A stretch of DNA of 52,841 nucleotides from IMG/VR virus record IMGVR_UViG_3300022188_000015, positions 1 through 52,841 of that record; one strand, 5' to 3'. A program made the position numbers and the translations under genes. This document shows positions 39,387 through 49,654 of the stretch, piece by piece. The DNA comes from a virus. The notes beneath the pieces are model-generated. The model was not told the origin of the DNA. It ran no database searches and was given only the letters and a program-made list of their open reading frames with translations. How positions within the stretch are numbered: position 1 is the stretch's first letter; every line of letters begins with the position of its first letter.

Positions 39387-39839
39387 TTAGTCCGAGCAGA
39401 GAACTGCGCTCAAGGAAGGGCTTCCAGTCCCACTCGTTTCAGTAGCCCTGATCTTCATCCACAGTGCAACGCCGTCGGGGTCAATGGTGATCCTGTCTGT
39501 ATCGCTAGACGTGATCCCTGTTGCTATGTCTGTTCCTGAATCCCATACGCTTGCATCGGGGAAGTTTGAGAAATAGACTGTGAATGTGAACGTCCCTTCG
39601 GTAACCTCTGGCTGCAAGGAAAGGATGCCGCCTGACCTTACCCGCCACAATGTGGTAACGCTGGCATTGTGAGCATAAGGCGAGAGAGCAATAGCGTTGG
39701 TCTCAACATAACTACCTGCCGTAACGCTCTGCTCATCCCAGATAAGCTTGCACTGCACTGATTGGCCTGCAAAGGCCGTTACTACCAAGAGCCACAAAGA
39801 TACCATTACGGTCAAAATAAACGCTGTTCCTTTCTTCAT
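39387..39839 (-). CDS. Secreted-type beta-rich protein (150 aa)
   Basis: MKKGTAFILTVMVSLWLLVV then TAFAGQS is a signal peptide with an AFA cleavage site. The rest is beta-rich (GGILSLQPEVTEGTFTFTVY). Start ATG 39839 follows GGGGGGAA; the longer frame to 39881 is not supported. Adjacent to the signal-bearing beta-helix gene, hence a possible partner. Confidence 0.65.
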   Translation of the reverse strand: MKKGTAFILTVMVSLWLLVVTAFAGQSVQCKLIWDEQSVTAGSYVETNAIALSPYAHNASVTTLWRVRSGGILSLQPEVTEGTFTFTVYFSNFPDASVWDSGTDIATGITSSDTDRITIDPDGVALWMKIRATETSGTGSPSLSAVLCSD

Positions 39840-39859
39840 TGCTACAATTCCCCCTTTCC

Positions 39860-40195
39860 TTAAAATGGTGTTCTGTCCCAATCCATCATTATCAGCGCTT
39901 CGCTAGGCGTAGTAAAAATGCACTCGCTGGCGTCTATGAACGGTATGCATCTCATGCCGTTGTACCTAGCCTCTCTAGCATCATTGGGATCAGCGACAGT
40001 ATCGCTATCGAAAATGATCCTGCCGTTTGCATCCCCGTCTCGCACCACAAGTCTGTCCCCCGCCTCGCTGGGATTGAACTGTATCCTGCGAAGCAAAACA
40101 AAATGCTTGTTGGTTTCCTGGTCAAGAATCCAATCTGTGGTCCCGTCTGGCACTATGCTTGCGCCATTAGGACTGGTAGTAGTTGTGTTAGCCAT
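39860..40195 (-). CDS. Small late protein (111 aa)
   Basis: MANTTTTSPNGASIVPDGTT then RRIQFNPSEAGDRLVVRDGD, IIFDSDTVADPNDAREARYN. Beta-rich and probably structural. Follows the giant virion protein gene by one base, so the two are one transcript. No family recognised. Confidence 0.6.
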   Translation of the reverse strand: MANTTTTSPNGASIVPDGTTDWILDQETNKHFVLLRRIQFNPSEAGDRLVVRDGDANGRIIFDSDTVADPNDAREARYNGMRCIPFIDASECIFTTPSEALIMMDWDRTPF

Positions 40196-40196
40196 A

Positions 40197-43100
40197 TCAC
40201 TCTTTACCCCCTTTCTTTTGTTTGGATCTGTAATACCTGATTTTAGCTATGCCTTTCGCATGAGGCAAAAACTTTTTCAGTTCTTGTTCGTTCATTTCTT
40301 TGAGCAGTGCGACTTGAATGTCAGCCGGAAGGCCTGCGAAAGCCCGCACATCAGAGCTAAGACGCAAGCTCTTTATAAACGTGGTTATGTTAGCCTTGAC
40401 TTGACTAGGTTTTGCAGCTAAGAACACGTCTTTATCAAATGCTTCTTTCCATGTCTCGTCTGATATTTTGCCAGTAGTGAGCCATTCAACCCGCATTTTG
40501 CGCTTTATCCTCGACCGCTCTGCCTCGTCTCTGGTCATGCGCTTATCTTTATACTCAGAGTAATATTTGAATATCTTTGACTGAAGAGGTGTAAGTCTTG
40601 CATAAGCAGGGGCCTTGGTAAAACCTATCTCGGACAGCAATAAGCTCTTTGCCCAGCCCATTGTTTCTGCGCCCCTTTTGGCAGACGACAGTGAAATAGG
40701 CGCAGCTTCCCCAGCTAGATACTCAAAGAACTGCTTGGTCTGAGTAAGTATCGGTGCATGAGGATCTCGTATATCTGTGCCATAAAAATCCTTGTTAGAC
40801 CATAGCCTCAAGATAGGCGCAATCATAGGATTGGCTTTGTTCCTGAACATATGAAGCATGCCAGTTGCAGGGCCTTCGGTCTTGATATGTTGCGCTATGG
40901 CCCCAAATTCCCTTGTGTAATACGGGGTGTTGAGCCTCGTCGGTGTTCCATCAGGTTCTTGATCGCCTGTCCTTGGATAAATGTAGTCGATCAGCTTTTG
41001 TGGCATAGAGCCTGTCAATGCCCAGGTAAGCAATCCGCCCAGAAGCAGCGATTGGATAGTGTAGTCCAGGACGAATACCATTCTACCTGTTATTTCTGGC
41101 TTACCTTCTTTCTTGGCAACCTTCTTGGCAAGTTCCTTGAAAAACCTGGCTGTATCAACTGCCGCCCCGCCGTACTCTCTCACAAACCCTAACTGCCAGC
41201 CCATAGACAGCATCGAGCCAATGCCCACGTCCTTCAGTATCGGTTTCCAGAACAGTGTCTTGTATGTCATTTCGCCAAACTGGTTATCTATGGACTTGCG
41301 TATCTTGGTAAACTCTTTCAATCTCTCGTTCGGCTTATCAGCAAGCTCGGGCCTTCTTGCCATCAAGTCTCGTACCCGCTTGAGATATGCCACTCTCTTC
41401 AATGCAGGGATATAATACTCAAATAGCCAGCTACCTGATAGCTCTACTACTCTTCTAACGCCATGTCCTAGAATGCCAGCAACATTCTTGCTAGCAAGAG
41501 CTTTGTCAAATGCTTCTTTAGCTTCCACCTTCCATTCATGAGGCATTTGCGTTGTAAAGCCGCCTTCAAGGATATACTGCACTGCTTGTCTATCAGCAGG
41601 TGAAAGCTCAGAAAGAGGCTTATCCAGCAGCTTGCCGAGGCGTAAGCCCTCTTTGACTTCCTTGATCTGTGTAAGTCCTGTGCTTACTTTGGCAAGCTCT
41701 TTTATAGCTTCGCCCCAGGATTTACCGCCTTCAAGAGCGTCAAGAATTATCCCTGTCCTGACAGCAGGCATCATGATTGTGCCAATGTGAGTAGCATGGA
41801 ATAAGCTCATGCCCAGCTTGATAGGGATAAACATATTCTTTGCTCGCATGAGCGTCCTGTAGCTCATACCAGCAGGCGTATCTTTTACCCACAGCGATTT
41901 AGGGCCTTCTAGCTTAAGCCCCGCATTTTCCATAAGAGGCACTATCTCTTTCTCCACGGCGTAGGCCTTGCCGTTAGGGGCGTCAATTACTTTCTTACCA
42001 GCAACGTCAGTCCCTTTCTCATATGGCTTTATATAGCCGTTTTTAATCAGGTTTTTGAGATATACCCGTTTGCCCGCATCACTCATTTTTTCGAGCTTTT
42101 CGGCACGGGCTTTACTGACCATATAGGTTTTGCCGTCTGGCATTTTGACAATAGTATCAAATTCTTTGGTAAGCTTAGTGCCTTTTTTATACGGCTCGGC
42201 CAGGCCATTTTCTACAAGCCAATCCATAAACTTCTGGCGTGTAATGGCTCTTAACCCCGAATTTATCCTGGCAATTACCATTTCTTCGGGGTTCGTGGTC
42301 TTTAGCTCTAACCCCAGCTCAAGCCCTTGCCTGATAGTGTCAAGTATTCTGCTACGGGTAAACGGGTCTTTACCCATTGTTTCTCTGAATTGCCTGAATA
42401 CTCTAGCTGCCTTATCAGGGTCTTTCCACAGGTGTACCCAGTAGTCTTTGATGTAATTTAGCTCTATACCTGCCTTTTTCTCTGCTTCGTATATCTTGTT
42501 GTACAGATCACGGTGTTCCGCCTTGATAGCTTGCAAGGTCTCGTAGACTTTCTTGTTGCCCCCTGCAAGTTCCATAAGGGCCTTGTTGTCGCCTTCCTCA
42601 AAGCTGATGATATACTTCAGTCTTGCCGATTCAGGCAGCTTGTCCCACCATAGCTTTCTCTCGTACAGGGCGTTCTTGATCACGTTCACCGCATGAAGCT
42701 CTTTAGCAACCAATTCGCTGGCCTTGGCTTCGGCTTCCTTGCCTTTCTCGTGAAGCAGCTCGGGGGCAAAAGCTTCTAGCAGTGCATTCTTGGTCTTGGC
42801 AAGAAAATCCTTGGCCTTGCTGTCCTTCACTTTTTCCATGAATGGCTTGATAGACTCAGGGGCTTCGGGTTCTTTTTCGGTTTCCTTTATGACCTCAGCG
42901 GCTTCCTTTAGCTGCTCGGTATCGGCAGCTTTGCCGAGGGCAAACCTTTTTTCACCTTCTACTGGTGAGCCATATTTTCTGTTTACCCCTGCTCTCAGCA
43001 TCCCTTTGATCTCATTTAAGGTGAAATTACCAGAATATCCTAGCTTCCTTGCAAACGCTTTTACCGCAAACACCAGCCTTTGCCAGATCCTCTTAGGCAG

Positions 43101-46100
43101 ACTGTCATCAGCTATCTGCTTGGCTATCCATTCGTCCACTGCCTGCCGTCTCTGCTCAGGCTTGGTAACATCCAGCTTGTAGTCCTTGGCGATAGGCAAA
43201 ATGTCGTCTTTGTGCTTGTTCCACAGGGTGTCAAGCGTCTGATCATACAGCTTGGAATCCAGAGCTTTCCTCAATCCTGCATGGCCTATCACTTCCTCGG
43301 TAAGGGTCTTCACCACGTCCTTATGCGAAGCAAGGTTTTCGGCTACAAGATAGACTTTGCCCTTGTAGAAAACGCCCTTGATAGGCTCTGGCCTCTGGAC
43401 CTCTTTAGGTAGATCGGATTGCTTCTCAACTACGGTGATCCCCGGGGTCTCTTTCCACTTAGCAGAAGCTTTCTTGACCATAAGGTCAACGAGGGGCTTG
43501 GTGAGGGGCTTCTCAGGGCGTTCACCTAGTGAGTATTGTTTGATGCCTGTTGGCTTTTTTGTAAGTTTGTCAATTACAACTAGTCTTGATGATGCGCCCG
43601 TTTGCCTAAAAGCTTCTTTCCCTGTAAATGATTTTGAGGGTAGTTTTTCGCTTGTGCCACCAACTTTTTTTAACCATTCACGAAACGCCTTTGCTTTCTT
43701 ATCGCTACGGAAAAATGGCCCTTCACTCATAATAGCAACCAAGCGGCCATGAGGTTTAAGTAGATCATAAGCATAGCGAACATGGTCAATATCTTGCCCT
43801 TTGCTAAAAGGGGGATTCATTATAATTCGGTCGTATTGACCTTTATGCTTTAGAAAGTCGCCTTGCTCCACATCATAGCCTTTTAGCTTAAGCAAATCAT
43901 TGAGTGCACTGCTAATTTCGACCGTCTTTAGTTTAACCTTTTTATATTTTTCTTTAATGCTATCTGCTATATCACCTTTACCAGCAGAGGGCTCAAGAAC
44001 CGACATGCCGGGCTTTATTTCAGCGATATTAAGCATTTTTTCAATAATAGGCTTAGGTGTAGGAAAGAAGTCTACCCCTACGTTTTTACCAACCAACTCT
44101 AGTTCGGCTTTTTTAATTTTTTCAGTGCGGATTTCTTCAGGCGTTTTTTTCTTTGACTTCCCAAGAGCTAAAAGATCTCTTTTTGCTTGTTGAAATTTGT
44201 TGTCATTATCAATTCCAGCTTTTACCAGTCTTTTGTTGTCCTGGACAGCGTGTAAGTTGCGAGCATTAAATTTTGGGAAATCTTGCCATCGCAACAACGC
44301 CTCTACTTGCGCCTTGTTTGTTATCCCACTTAGGCTGCTAGGTAAGATTTTGTTTTCAATAGCATCAGCTAAAGCATACAGCTTGGCTTGTATGTGCTCA
44401 AGATGTTCAGCATCTTGAGCCATACCTGCGGCAATGCGAGCACGTCTTGGGGTAAGTCTAAGTTGACTTATTGCAGGGTTGCGTTTTTCGTCAATTTGCT
44501 TTTGTAAATTATTTGCAAGTTCCCTAAATCTTGCAACCTTTTTTAGGTCTGTTTTTTTAGGTTTAATAGGTTTGCTTTTCTTCTCTTTTATCTTTGTTTC
44601 CTTTTTAATCCGCTCTTTGCCCTTCACCTCCACATCAGGAAAATTCCTCTTAAACTCCTCACTTCCATACTCTCCATAATCCTTGGCATGGAGCTTATTG
44701 TATTGTTCAGGGGTGAGCTTGTTTTCTTTGAGGGCACGGGAAATAAACTCTTTGCGCATATTTTCAGGACTAGGAGCTATCTTTTCAAGCAAATCAATTG
44801 CCGCCTTCTTCGCTTTGGTTTGCCTGCCTTTTTTTAAATCTAGCTTGGCTTGCTGTATTTCTTCTAGTGTCCACTCAATTTTATTTCGATAATGTGAAGA
44901 TTCATGGAACAATTTGTCTAATATTGCTCGCTTGGCAGGGACATCTCTAACAGGGAACAATCTTTTTCTTGCCTTCCAGTATTCTGCTTCAAATTCTCCC
45001 CTCGTCATCTCCCAAGGCTGTTTGGCTTCAGCTTGCTTGGGTGTGGGCTTTTGTGGTTCAGTTTTAGGTTGCTTTGATTGGACTGCTTCCTTTTTAGGTG
45101 CTTGTTCAGGTGTTTTTTCCAGTTGCTTCCATAGCCTATTTAGCTCAGGCATCGTCTCATTCTTCAAAAGGCCTAATATCGTCTCTTCTTCAACAGAAAG
45201 TTTTTTGTTTTTACCAAGTTTTGCTTGTAACTCATCTATAAGTTTTTGAGTTTTATTAATTCTTTTTTCTACAGTCGCTTTGTCTTTTACTTTGATTGGA
45301 ATTAAATTGCCGTATTTTTCAGAGCGAATATTGGTAGCAGAAGGATGACCAAAAACCTCCAAGGAAACAACGCTTTCCCCAGGTTTTTCTCTCCCTTCCA
45401 ATAAAGCTGTCCACTCGTTTAGCTTGTCATAGAGATGTTGAGGCACTTTCTGTTTATTAGCCTTCCTAGTGGCTATCTGGTCTTTTACTATCTGTATTTT
45501 GTCTTGAAGGCTAATTTCAGATTTGGCTGGCCCCGCCTCTTTTTCAACGGCACCGGGTGCTGCCTCCATACGTGGTAGAGCAGTCTCCTTCGGCTTCCCA
45601 ATCCACCCCTCATCCACCTTTACAGGCTCATGTGTATCAAGCAAACCTCGCTTTCTAAGCTGCAATACCAGCGCCCCTTTGATCTTGAAGGGCTTGCCTG
45701 ATTTAGTGGTTACCTCTTCAATCGTCTCTGCCTCTTGTCCGCCTCTACGAATTCCCTGCACACCTCTACCGGTGGGCATTCCTTGCCCTTCTTTTCCAGG
45801 AACCTCCTGAACTTCGGGTTTAGTCATGCCCTCATGAATCGGGCCTGCTTCTCGCTCTTGCTCGGCAAAACGGATCACCTCCCTCGGCCCCATAGTGCGG
45901 GGCGTCCAAATAGTTGGCTCTTCAGGTACGGCAGGCTGAACCTTTTCTTCTACACCTGGCTTACCACCTCCCCTACGTTTAGCTCTTTCAAGAAACGTCT
46001 CTCTAGGCGTAATAAGCCTTGGTTCTTCCCGCTCAGGTGCAGCAGGGGAAACATTTATAACCTCACCCCTCGGTAATCTGCCAAACTTGGCAACCTGTTC

Positions 46101-47360
46101 AGCTTCCTGCTCTGCCTTTGCAATGGTCTCTCTAGGCACGAACTGCGGCTTGATAGGCTGCTCGTAAACAGGCTTTACCCTGGTGGCCTGTCTTTCAGGG
46201 TAAGCCGCTTTCTCTTCTGCCCATGCGCTAGGTTGCGCCTGTCTTTCTGCTTCCCATTGTGCTAAATCAACCCCTCTCTTTTCTGCCATCTGCTGAAGCT
46301 GCTCGTCTGGCCTTGCCTCTTCAGGCTCAGGCTCAACCGCTGCCTGCTTCGCCTTTTCTACAGTAACCGCTACCTTCTCTTTGGTATCGTCCGAGACCTT
46401 GGGATTCTCAAAGAAATCGTCCAATACCGCTTTTACCTGCTCAACGTTGCCCTTCTTAATAGCCTCGTTGAGCTTTTTGCGAATCCTTGCAATTTCAAGC
46501 TTCTCTTTGCCTTTACCACTTAGCTTGCTGATGACAGGCATTATCTGGAAAGCGGCAAACATGCCAAGGCTATCGGCTATGCTTTGCTTCAACTCGTCCT
46601 CAGTAGGGGCTCGCCCCTGTTTGGCCGCCTCATACACAGTTTGCCCTACGCCTACCCCTGTAAACCTAGCAGCGTCAGCGGCTATCTTTTTATACACAGG
46701 CCGTAAAGCTCGTTTCATAGCTGCTTCTGGCTGCAATGCCATGCTAGGGCCTTCATATAGCCTTGCATACACCCCTTGCTCTACAGCGCCTTTTACCGCC
46801 CCAGGAACACCTTCTTCTCTAGCGCCCTTGACTGCCCCCTGCGCCATCGAGCCAACAACGAAGTCGCTCATATCGCCCAGCCATTTGGCAATCCTGGTGG
46901 AAGCAGTAGCAGCCTTTACCGTACTGCCTATGGCTAGAGCTTCGGGTATCTTTTCAAGCATATACCCAGCGCTCTGACTAAGCCTGTTCAAAAAATTCTT
47001 AGCTGCGCTTTTCGTCTCAGGTAATTCCAAGGATTGCGCTGCTGCTTCATAGCTCTTTGCCATCCTCTCTGTAAGAGGCTTTAGAGGCGGCACAAGGGTC
47101 CCTACATCTTCGGCAAGCGAACCATAGGCATGGTACAAGCCTTTAGCCAGGCCCTTGACAGCCGACTCAATATAACCAGGCTCTTGCTGCTGTTCCTGTG
47201 GCGGGGCTTGCTCTTGCACAAGCTTGTCCATTACAGGCGCAATGGCAGGCGCTACCACCTTTTTCCATTGCTCAGGATAAAGCTGTTTGAACCTTTCTAA
47301 ACGTTCTTGCAGAGAGGTATTTTTATCGCCATATATGCGAGGGTCTAGTAAGAGAGGCAT
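40197..47360 (-). CDS. Giant polyvalent virion protein (2387 aa) with methyltransferase and degenerate zincin domains
   Basis: Layout: N-terminal helical region with Ala/Gly-rich segments (about residues 60-290), a Pro/Glu/Gln-rich linker (330-560), helical linkers, a SAM methyltransferase at about 1115-1290 (MSVLEPSAGKGDIAD near 1123 and NPPFSKG near 1182), a zincin-like segment with EEVIGHAGLR near 1356 where HExxGH would be expected, and a long helical C-terminus of the large-polyvalent-protein (LPD38-like) type. These proteins are packaged and injected with the DNA; the methyltransferase may protect the entering genome. Confidence 0.75.
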   Translation of the reverse strand: MPLLLDPRIYGDKNTSLQERLERFKQLYPEQWKKVVAPAIAPVMDKLVQEQAPPQEQQQEPGYIESAVKGLAKGLYHAYGSLAEDVGTLVPPLKPLTERMAKSYEAAAQSLELPETKSAAKNFLNRLSQSAGYMLEKIPEALAIGSTVKAATASTRIAKWLGDMSDFVVGSMAQGAVKGAREEGVPGAVKGAVEQGVYARLYEGPSMALQPEAAMKRALRPVYKKIAADAARFTGVGVGQTVYEAAKQGRAPTEDELKQSIADSLGMFAAFQIMPVISKLSGKGKEKLEIARIRKKLNEAIKKGNVEQVKAVLDDFFENPKVSDDTKEKVAVTVEKAKQAAVEPEPEEARPDEQLQQMAEKRGVDLAQWEAERQAQPSAWAEEKAAYPERQATRVKPVYEQPIKPQFVPRETIAKAEQEAEQVAKFGRLPRGEVINVSPAAPEREEPRLITPRETFLERAKRRGGGKPGVEEKVQPAVPEEPTIWTPRTMGPREVIRFAEQEREAGPIHEGMTKPEVQEVPGKEGQGMPTGRGVQGIRRGGQEAETIEEVTTKSGKPFKIKGALVLQLRKRGLLDTHEPVKVDEGWIGKPKETALPRMEAAPGAVEKEAGPAKSEISLQDKIQIVKDQIATRKANKQKVPQHLYDKLNEWTALLEGREKPGESVVSLEVFGHPSATNIRSEKYGNLIPIKVKDKATVEKRINKTQKLIDELQAKLGKNKKLSVEEETILGLLKNETMPELNRLWKQLEKTPEQAPKKEAVQSKQPKTEPQKPTPKQAEAKQPWEMTRGEFEAEYWKARKRLFPVRDVPAKRAILDKLFHESSHYRNKIEWTLEEIQQAKLDLKKGRQTKAKKAAIDLLEKIAPSPENMRKEFISRALKENKLTPEQYNKLHAKDYGEYGSEEFKRNFPDVEVKGKERIKKETKIKEKKSKPIKPKKTDLKKVARFRELANNLQKQIDEKRNPAISQLRLTPRRARIAAGMAQDAEHLEHIQAKLYALADAIENKILPSSLSGITNKAQVEALLRWQDFPKFNARNLHAVQDNKRLVKAGIDNDNKFQQAKRDLLALGKSKKKTPEEIRTEKIKKAELELVGKNVGVDFFPTPKPIIEKMLNIAEIKPGMSVLEPSAGKGDIADSIKEKYKKVKLKTVEISSALNDLLKLKGYDVEQGDFLKHKGQYDRIIMNPPFSKGQDIDHVRYAYDLLKPHGRLVAIMSEGPFFRSDKKAKAFREWLKKVGGTSEKLPSKSFTGKEAFRQTGASSRLVVIDKLTKKPTGIKQYSLGERPEKPLTKPLVDLMVKKASAKWKETPGITVVEKQSDLPKEVQRPEPIKGVFYKGKVYLVAENLASHKDVVKTLTEEVIGHAGLRKALDSKLYDQTLDTLWNKHKDDILPIAKDYKLDVTKPEQRRQAVDEWIAKQIADDSLPKRIWQRLVFAVKAFARKLGYSGNFTLNEIKGMLRAGVNRKYGSPVEGEKRFALGKAADTEQLKEAAEVIKETEKEPEAPESIKPFMEKVKDSKAKDFLAKTKNALLEAFAPELLHEKGKEAEAKASELVAKELHAVNVIKNALYERKLWWDKLPESARLKYIISFEEGDNKALMELAGGNKKVYETLQAIKAEHRDLYNKIYEAEKKAGIELNYIKDYWVHLWKDPDKAARVFRQFRETMGKDPFTRSRILDTIRQGLELGLELKTTNPEEMVIARINSGLRAITRQKFMDWLVENGLAEPYKKGTKLTKEFDTIVKMPDGKTYMVSKARAEKLEKMSDAGKRVYLKNLIKNGYIKPYEKGTDVAGKKVIDAPNGKAYAVEKEIVPLMENAGLKLEGPKSLWVKDTPAGMSYRTLMRAKNMFIPIKLGMSLFHATHIGTIMMPAVRTGIILDALEGGKSWGEAIKELAKVSTGLTQIKEVKEGLRLGKLLDKPLSELSPADRQAVQYILEGGFTTQMPHEWKVEAKEAFDKALASKNVAGILGHGVRRVVELSGSWLFEYYIPALKRVAYLKRVRDLMARRPELADKPNERLKEFTKIRKSIDNQFGEMTYKTLFWKPILKDVGIGSMLSMGWQLGFVREYGGAAVDTARFFKELAKKVAKKEGKPEITGRMVFVLDYTIQSLLLGGLLTWALTGSMPQKLIDYIYPRTGDQEPDGTPTRLNTPYYTREFGAIAQHIKTEGPATGMLHMFRNKANPMIAPILRLWSNKDFYGTDIRDPHAPILTQTKQFFEYLAGEAAPISLSSAKRGAETMGWAKSLLLSEIGFTKAPAYARLTPLQSKIFKYYSEYKDKRMTRDEAERSRIKRKMRVEWLTTGKISDETWKEAFDKDVFLAAKPSQVKANITTFIKSLRLSSDVRAFAGLPADIQVALLKEMNEQELKKFLPHAKGIAKIRYYRSKQKKGGKE

Positions 47361-47369
47361 TTGTCACTC

Positions 47370-48647
47370 CTACGGGTAATGCGGTTCATTCTCAGGTCTT
47401 TTCTTTAGCCATTCCCAGAGCCCTTTGAGGCCGCTTACCAAGGGAAAGCTTACACCAGGGCCTTGCCCATATTGCCTGGATAGGCCTTCTACATATTCAC
47501 CAGCAGGCCTTATACCTTCGCTTTGAGCAATAGCGGACAAGGTCGATATTGCCGCATCAGGCATATTACCTAGTTGCTCTATAATCCAGCCTTGGGGATT
47601 CGTGGTCAATGCGCTTAGGTCAAGGCCTTGCTGTGGCTGTTCAGAAGGTGTAAAGCTACCGCCTTGAAATCCCTCTTGTGGCGCAGACGTGGCCGTCATT
47701 TCCCTTTGTGGTGCTTCACCTGTTTGGTTGATACGGTTCCGCACTTCCTCAATCAGTGCTTGGGCCGTATCATTAGCCATTTTCTCTTCTTGCTTGAAGT
47801 AGTCTTCCCCTAAGCCAAGCATGGCCGACATTTTCTGCACACGCTCATGTAATGCAAGATCTCTCTTTGCTTGTGGATCACCCTGTGCGGCCCGTTTTCG
47901 CATGTTTTCAACGGCAATACGGATTCCACTGCCTAATGCTAGAGCTTGAGGGTCGTCAATGTATTGTGGGTACACAAACTTATCAAGGTATCCCGACAGA
48001 TACCTAAGCACGTTTAAAACTTGTTTATTTGGTTTGCCCTTCCTTTCCTGCTCTTTTCGCCATTTATAAACCTCAAAAGGTTCATATCGACCACCTACCT
48101 GATCTTCAGGTACAGTCTTGGTTTCACCGGTGAGTTTATCTATTACAGTGACTTTTTTGGGTTCTTTCCATCTGTCTTCAGGAACCCAATCGGCAGAGCT
48201 AGGCACCTCATTCTTACTGAATAGCTTTCTTTCTCTTGTCTTCCTGTTTACGTAAACAACCTTTTCAGGCAAACCAGTCAATATTCTGCCTTGCTTTATC
48301 AGTTCGCTACGTCTTACGTACTTAGTGTACTTAGCACCTGTAGTAGGATCAACCTCTGTAACCTTTACTAACGGATCGGCTTGCTCTTTCCACTCGTTGA
48401 ACGCTCTAACCGCTTTAACGATATTGAACATTTCAGTAGGGGTAAGCCGATTCGCTTCAGCAAACCGCCTAATTCCTTCAGGCGTATAATCACCCTGCTT
48501 GATAAATTCCTCGCCCAGCTTTCTAACCTTTTCCTTGCGCTGTTCTTCGGTTATGTTGCTAAGCACCTGAGCAAGCTGAAAAGGTGCTTGCGCTCTTGCC
48601 TGATAGCTCGCTCTGGCAACCGGTGCTATCGCTGATAAAACGGCCAT
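47370..48647 (-). CDS. Internal virion protein (425 aa)
   Basis: Helical, charged protein: MAVLSAIAPVARASYQARAQ, EQRKEKVRKLGEEF, then MANDTAQALIEEVRNRINQT and a Gln/Pro-rich C-terminus ending near ENEPHYP. Its length, helicity and place before the giant virion gene fit internal ejection proteins. No enzyme motif seen. Confidence 0.65.
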   Translation of the reverse strand: MAVLSAIAPVARASYQARAQAPFQLAQVLSNITEEQRKEKVRKLGEEFIKQGDYTPEGIRRFAEANRLTPTEMFNIVKAVRAFNEWKEQADPLVKVTEVDPTTGAKYTKYVRRSELIKQGRILTGLPEKVVYVNRKTRERKLFSKNEVPSSADWVPEDRWKEPKKVTVIDKLTGETKTVPEDQVGGRYEPFEVYKWRKEQERKGKPNKQVLNVLRYLSGYLDKFVYPQYIDDPQALALGSGIRIAVENMRKRAAQGDPQAKRDLALHERVQKMSAMLGLGEDYFKQEEKMANDTAQALIEEVRNRINQTGEAPQREMTATSAPQEGFQGGSFTPSEQPQQGLDLSALTTNPQGWIIEQLGNMPDAAISTLSAIAQSEGIRPAGEYVEGLSRQYGQGPGVSFPLVSGLKGLWEWLKKRPENEPHYP

Positions 48648-48667
48648 TTCACTTGACCTCCGTCTTG

Positions 48668-49642
48668 TTAATACTGGTAACTATTAAACAGCCAATTTCC
48701 TTGATTTTGCTTATTGCCGCCCCAAGTCTCGCCTAGCCGCTTTGCTTCGTTGACAACGCTAAGCATGCCTGCTAATTGAGACAAAAGCGGCACTTCAGGT
48801 GTTTCCATAGAACCCGTCTCTGTTACGGTAGGCGTCCGATACCGTAGCGCATTGAGTTGTAATGCAAGGGGTTGAAGCATACTAAGATATTTTAGCATGC
48901 TCGTAGCTGGCGTAAATTCAACCTCTTCGGCCAATCTTTTTGCAGCCAATTCCTTGGCCTGATCAACGATACCGAGGCCATATTTGGCTATATCCTGAGC
49001 TATTTGCCGTTGTGACCTAGATACAATGGGCGTTGAAAAACTGCCGAGCGATACTTTCACATTAGGCGTAGTCGCTTTATAATAAGCCTTAGATAATTGC
49101 CTCTGAGCCTCTTTTACAAGCTGTTCTAAAGTGTTTAAATATTTCTCGCTTGCTGCTTGCTTGGCTTCGGTGTCTGTTTTAACAAGCTGACGCACAGAAG
49201 TTGCCGGGGGCGTCTCGCCCTTAGCCGCATACTCATTTGGCGCCATTCCCTCTTTTTTGCCATACTTGATGTAGTGCTCATAAGCTTTCTGTGCCCCAAG
49301 CTCATTGGGGTTTTCGACGTTCGTGATATTATAAGCTCTTGCTACGTCAGGGCGCTGCTTCAAATACCAAACTGGATCAAACCAGCCCGGCACAGAAGTG
49401 TATCTAGTTAAGTGCGGCTGCCCTGTCCACATCGAAATAAATTCATCCCATAAAGCCTTATCCTGGCTGCTCCATGCAGCAGGCGAAGTCGTTTGGGTTT
49501 GAGATGCAGATGTTTTTCCGCTATCACCGCCCAGTAGCGCACCGCCTGCCCCTATCGCTGCACCTATTTCAGGGTGACCAGCTATAGCCGCCACAGGCGC
49601 CGCTATGCTAGCCGCTTTCTTGAGAAAACTTCCTAAGCCCAT
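48668..49642 (-). CDS. Internal virion/pilot-like protein (324 aa)
   Basis: A Gly/Ala-rich hydrophobic N-terminus (MGLGSFLKKAASIAAPVAAI, AGHPEIGAAIGAGGALLGG) that could insert in membranes. Next is a short repeat-like unit FDPVWYLKQRPDVARA ... YEHYIKYGKKEGMAPN, a known FD..YYL..NPDV..A..HY..YG..EGR motif. The C-terminal half is helical. Likely ejected with the genome. Confidence 0.65.
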   Translation of the reverse strand: MGLGSFLKKAASIAAPVAAIAGHPEIGAAIGAGGALLGGDSGKTSASQTQTTSPAAWSSQDKALWDEFISMWTGQPHLTRYTSVPGWFDPVWYLKQRPDVARAYNITNVENPNELGAQKAYEHYIKYGKKEGMAPNEYAAKGETPPATSVRQLVKTDTEAKQAASEKYLNTLEQLVKEAQRQLSKAYYKATTPNVKVSLGSFSTPIVSRSQRQIAQDIAKYGLGIVDQAKELAAKRLAEEVEFTPATSMLKYLSMLQPLALQLNALRYRTPTVTETGSMETPEVPLLSQLAGMLSVVNEAKRLGETWGGNKQNQGNWLFNSYQY

Positions 49643-49654
49643 ATTTTCCCTCCT

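Noticed and set aside
46381-46977. 198-residue rightward frame
   Set aside because: Antisense to the giant virion protein; composition is a mirror of its Ala/Leu-rich coding strand.
40197-47360. Virion RNA polymerase of N4 type
   Set aside because: The size is similar, but no polymerase A/B/C motifs are seen; methyltransferase and polyvalent-protein features are present instead.
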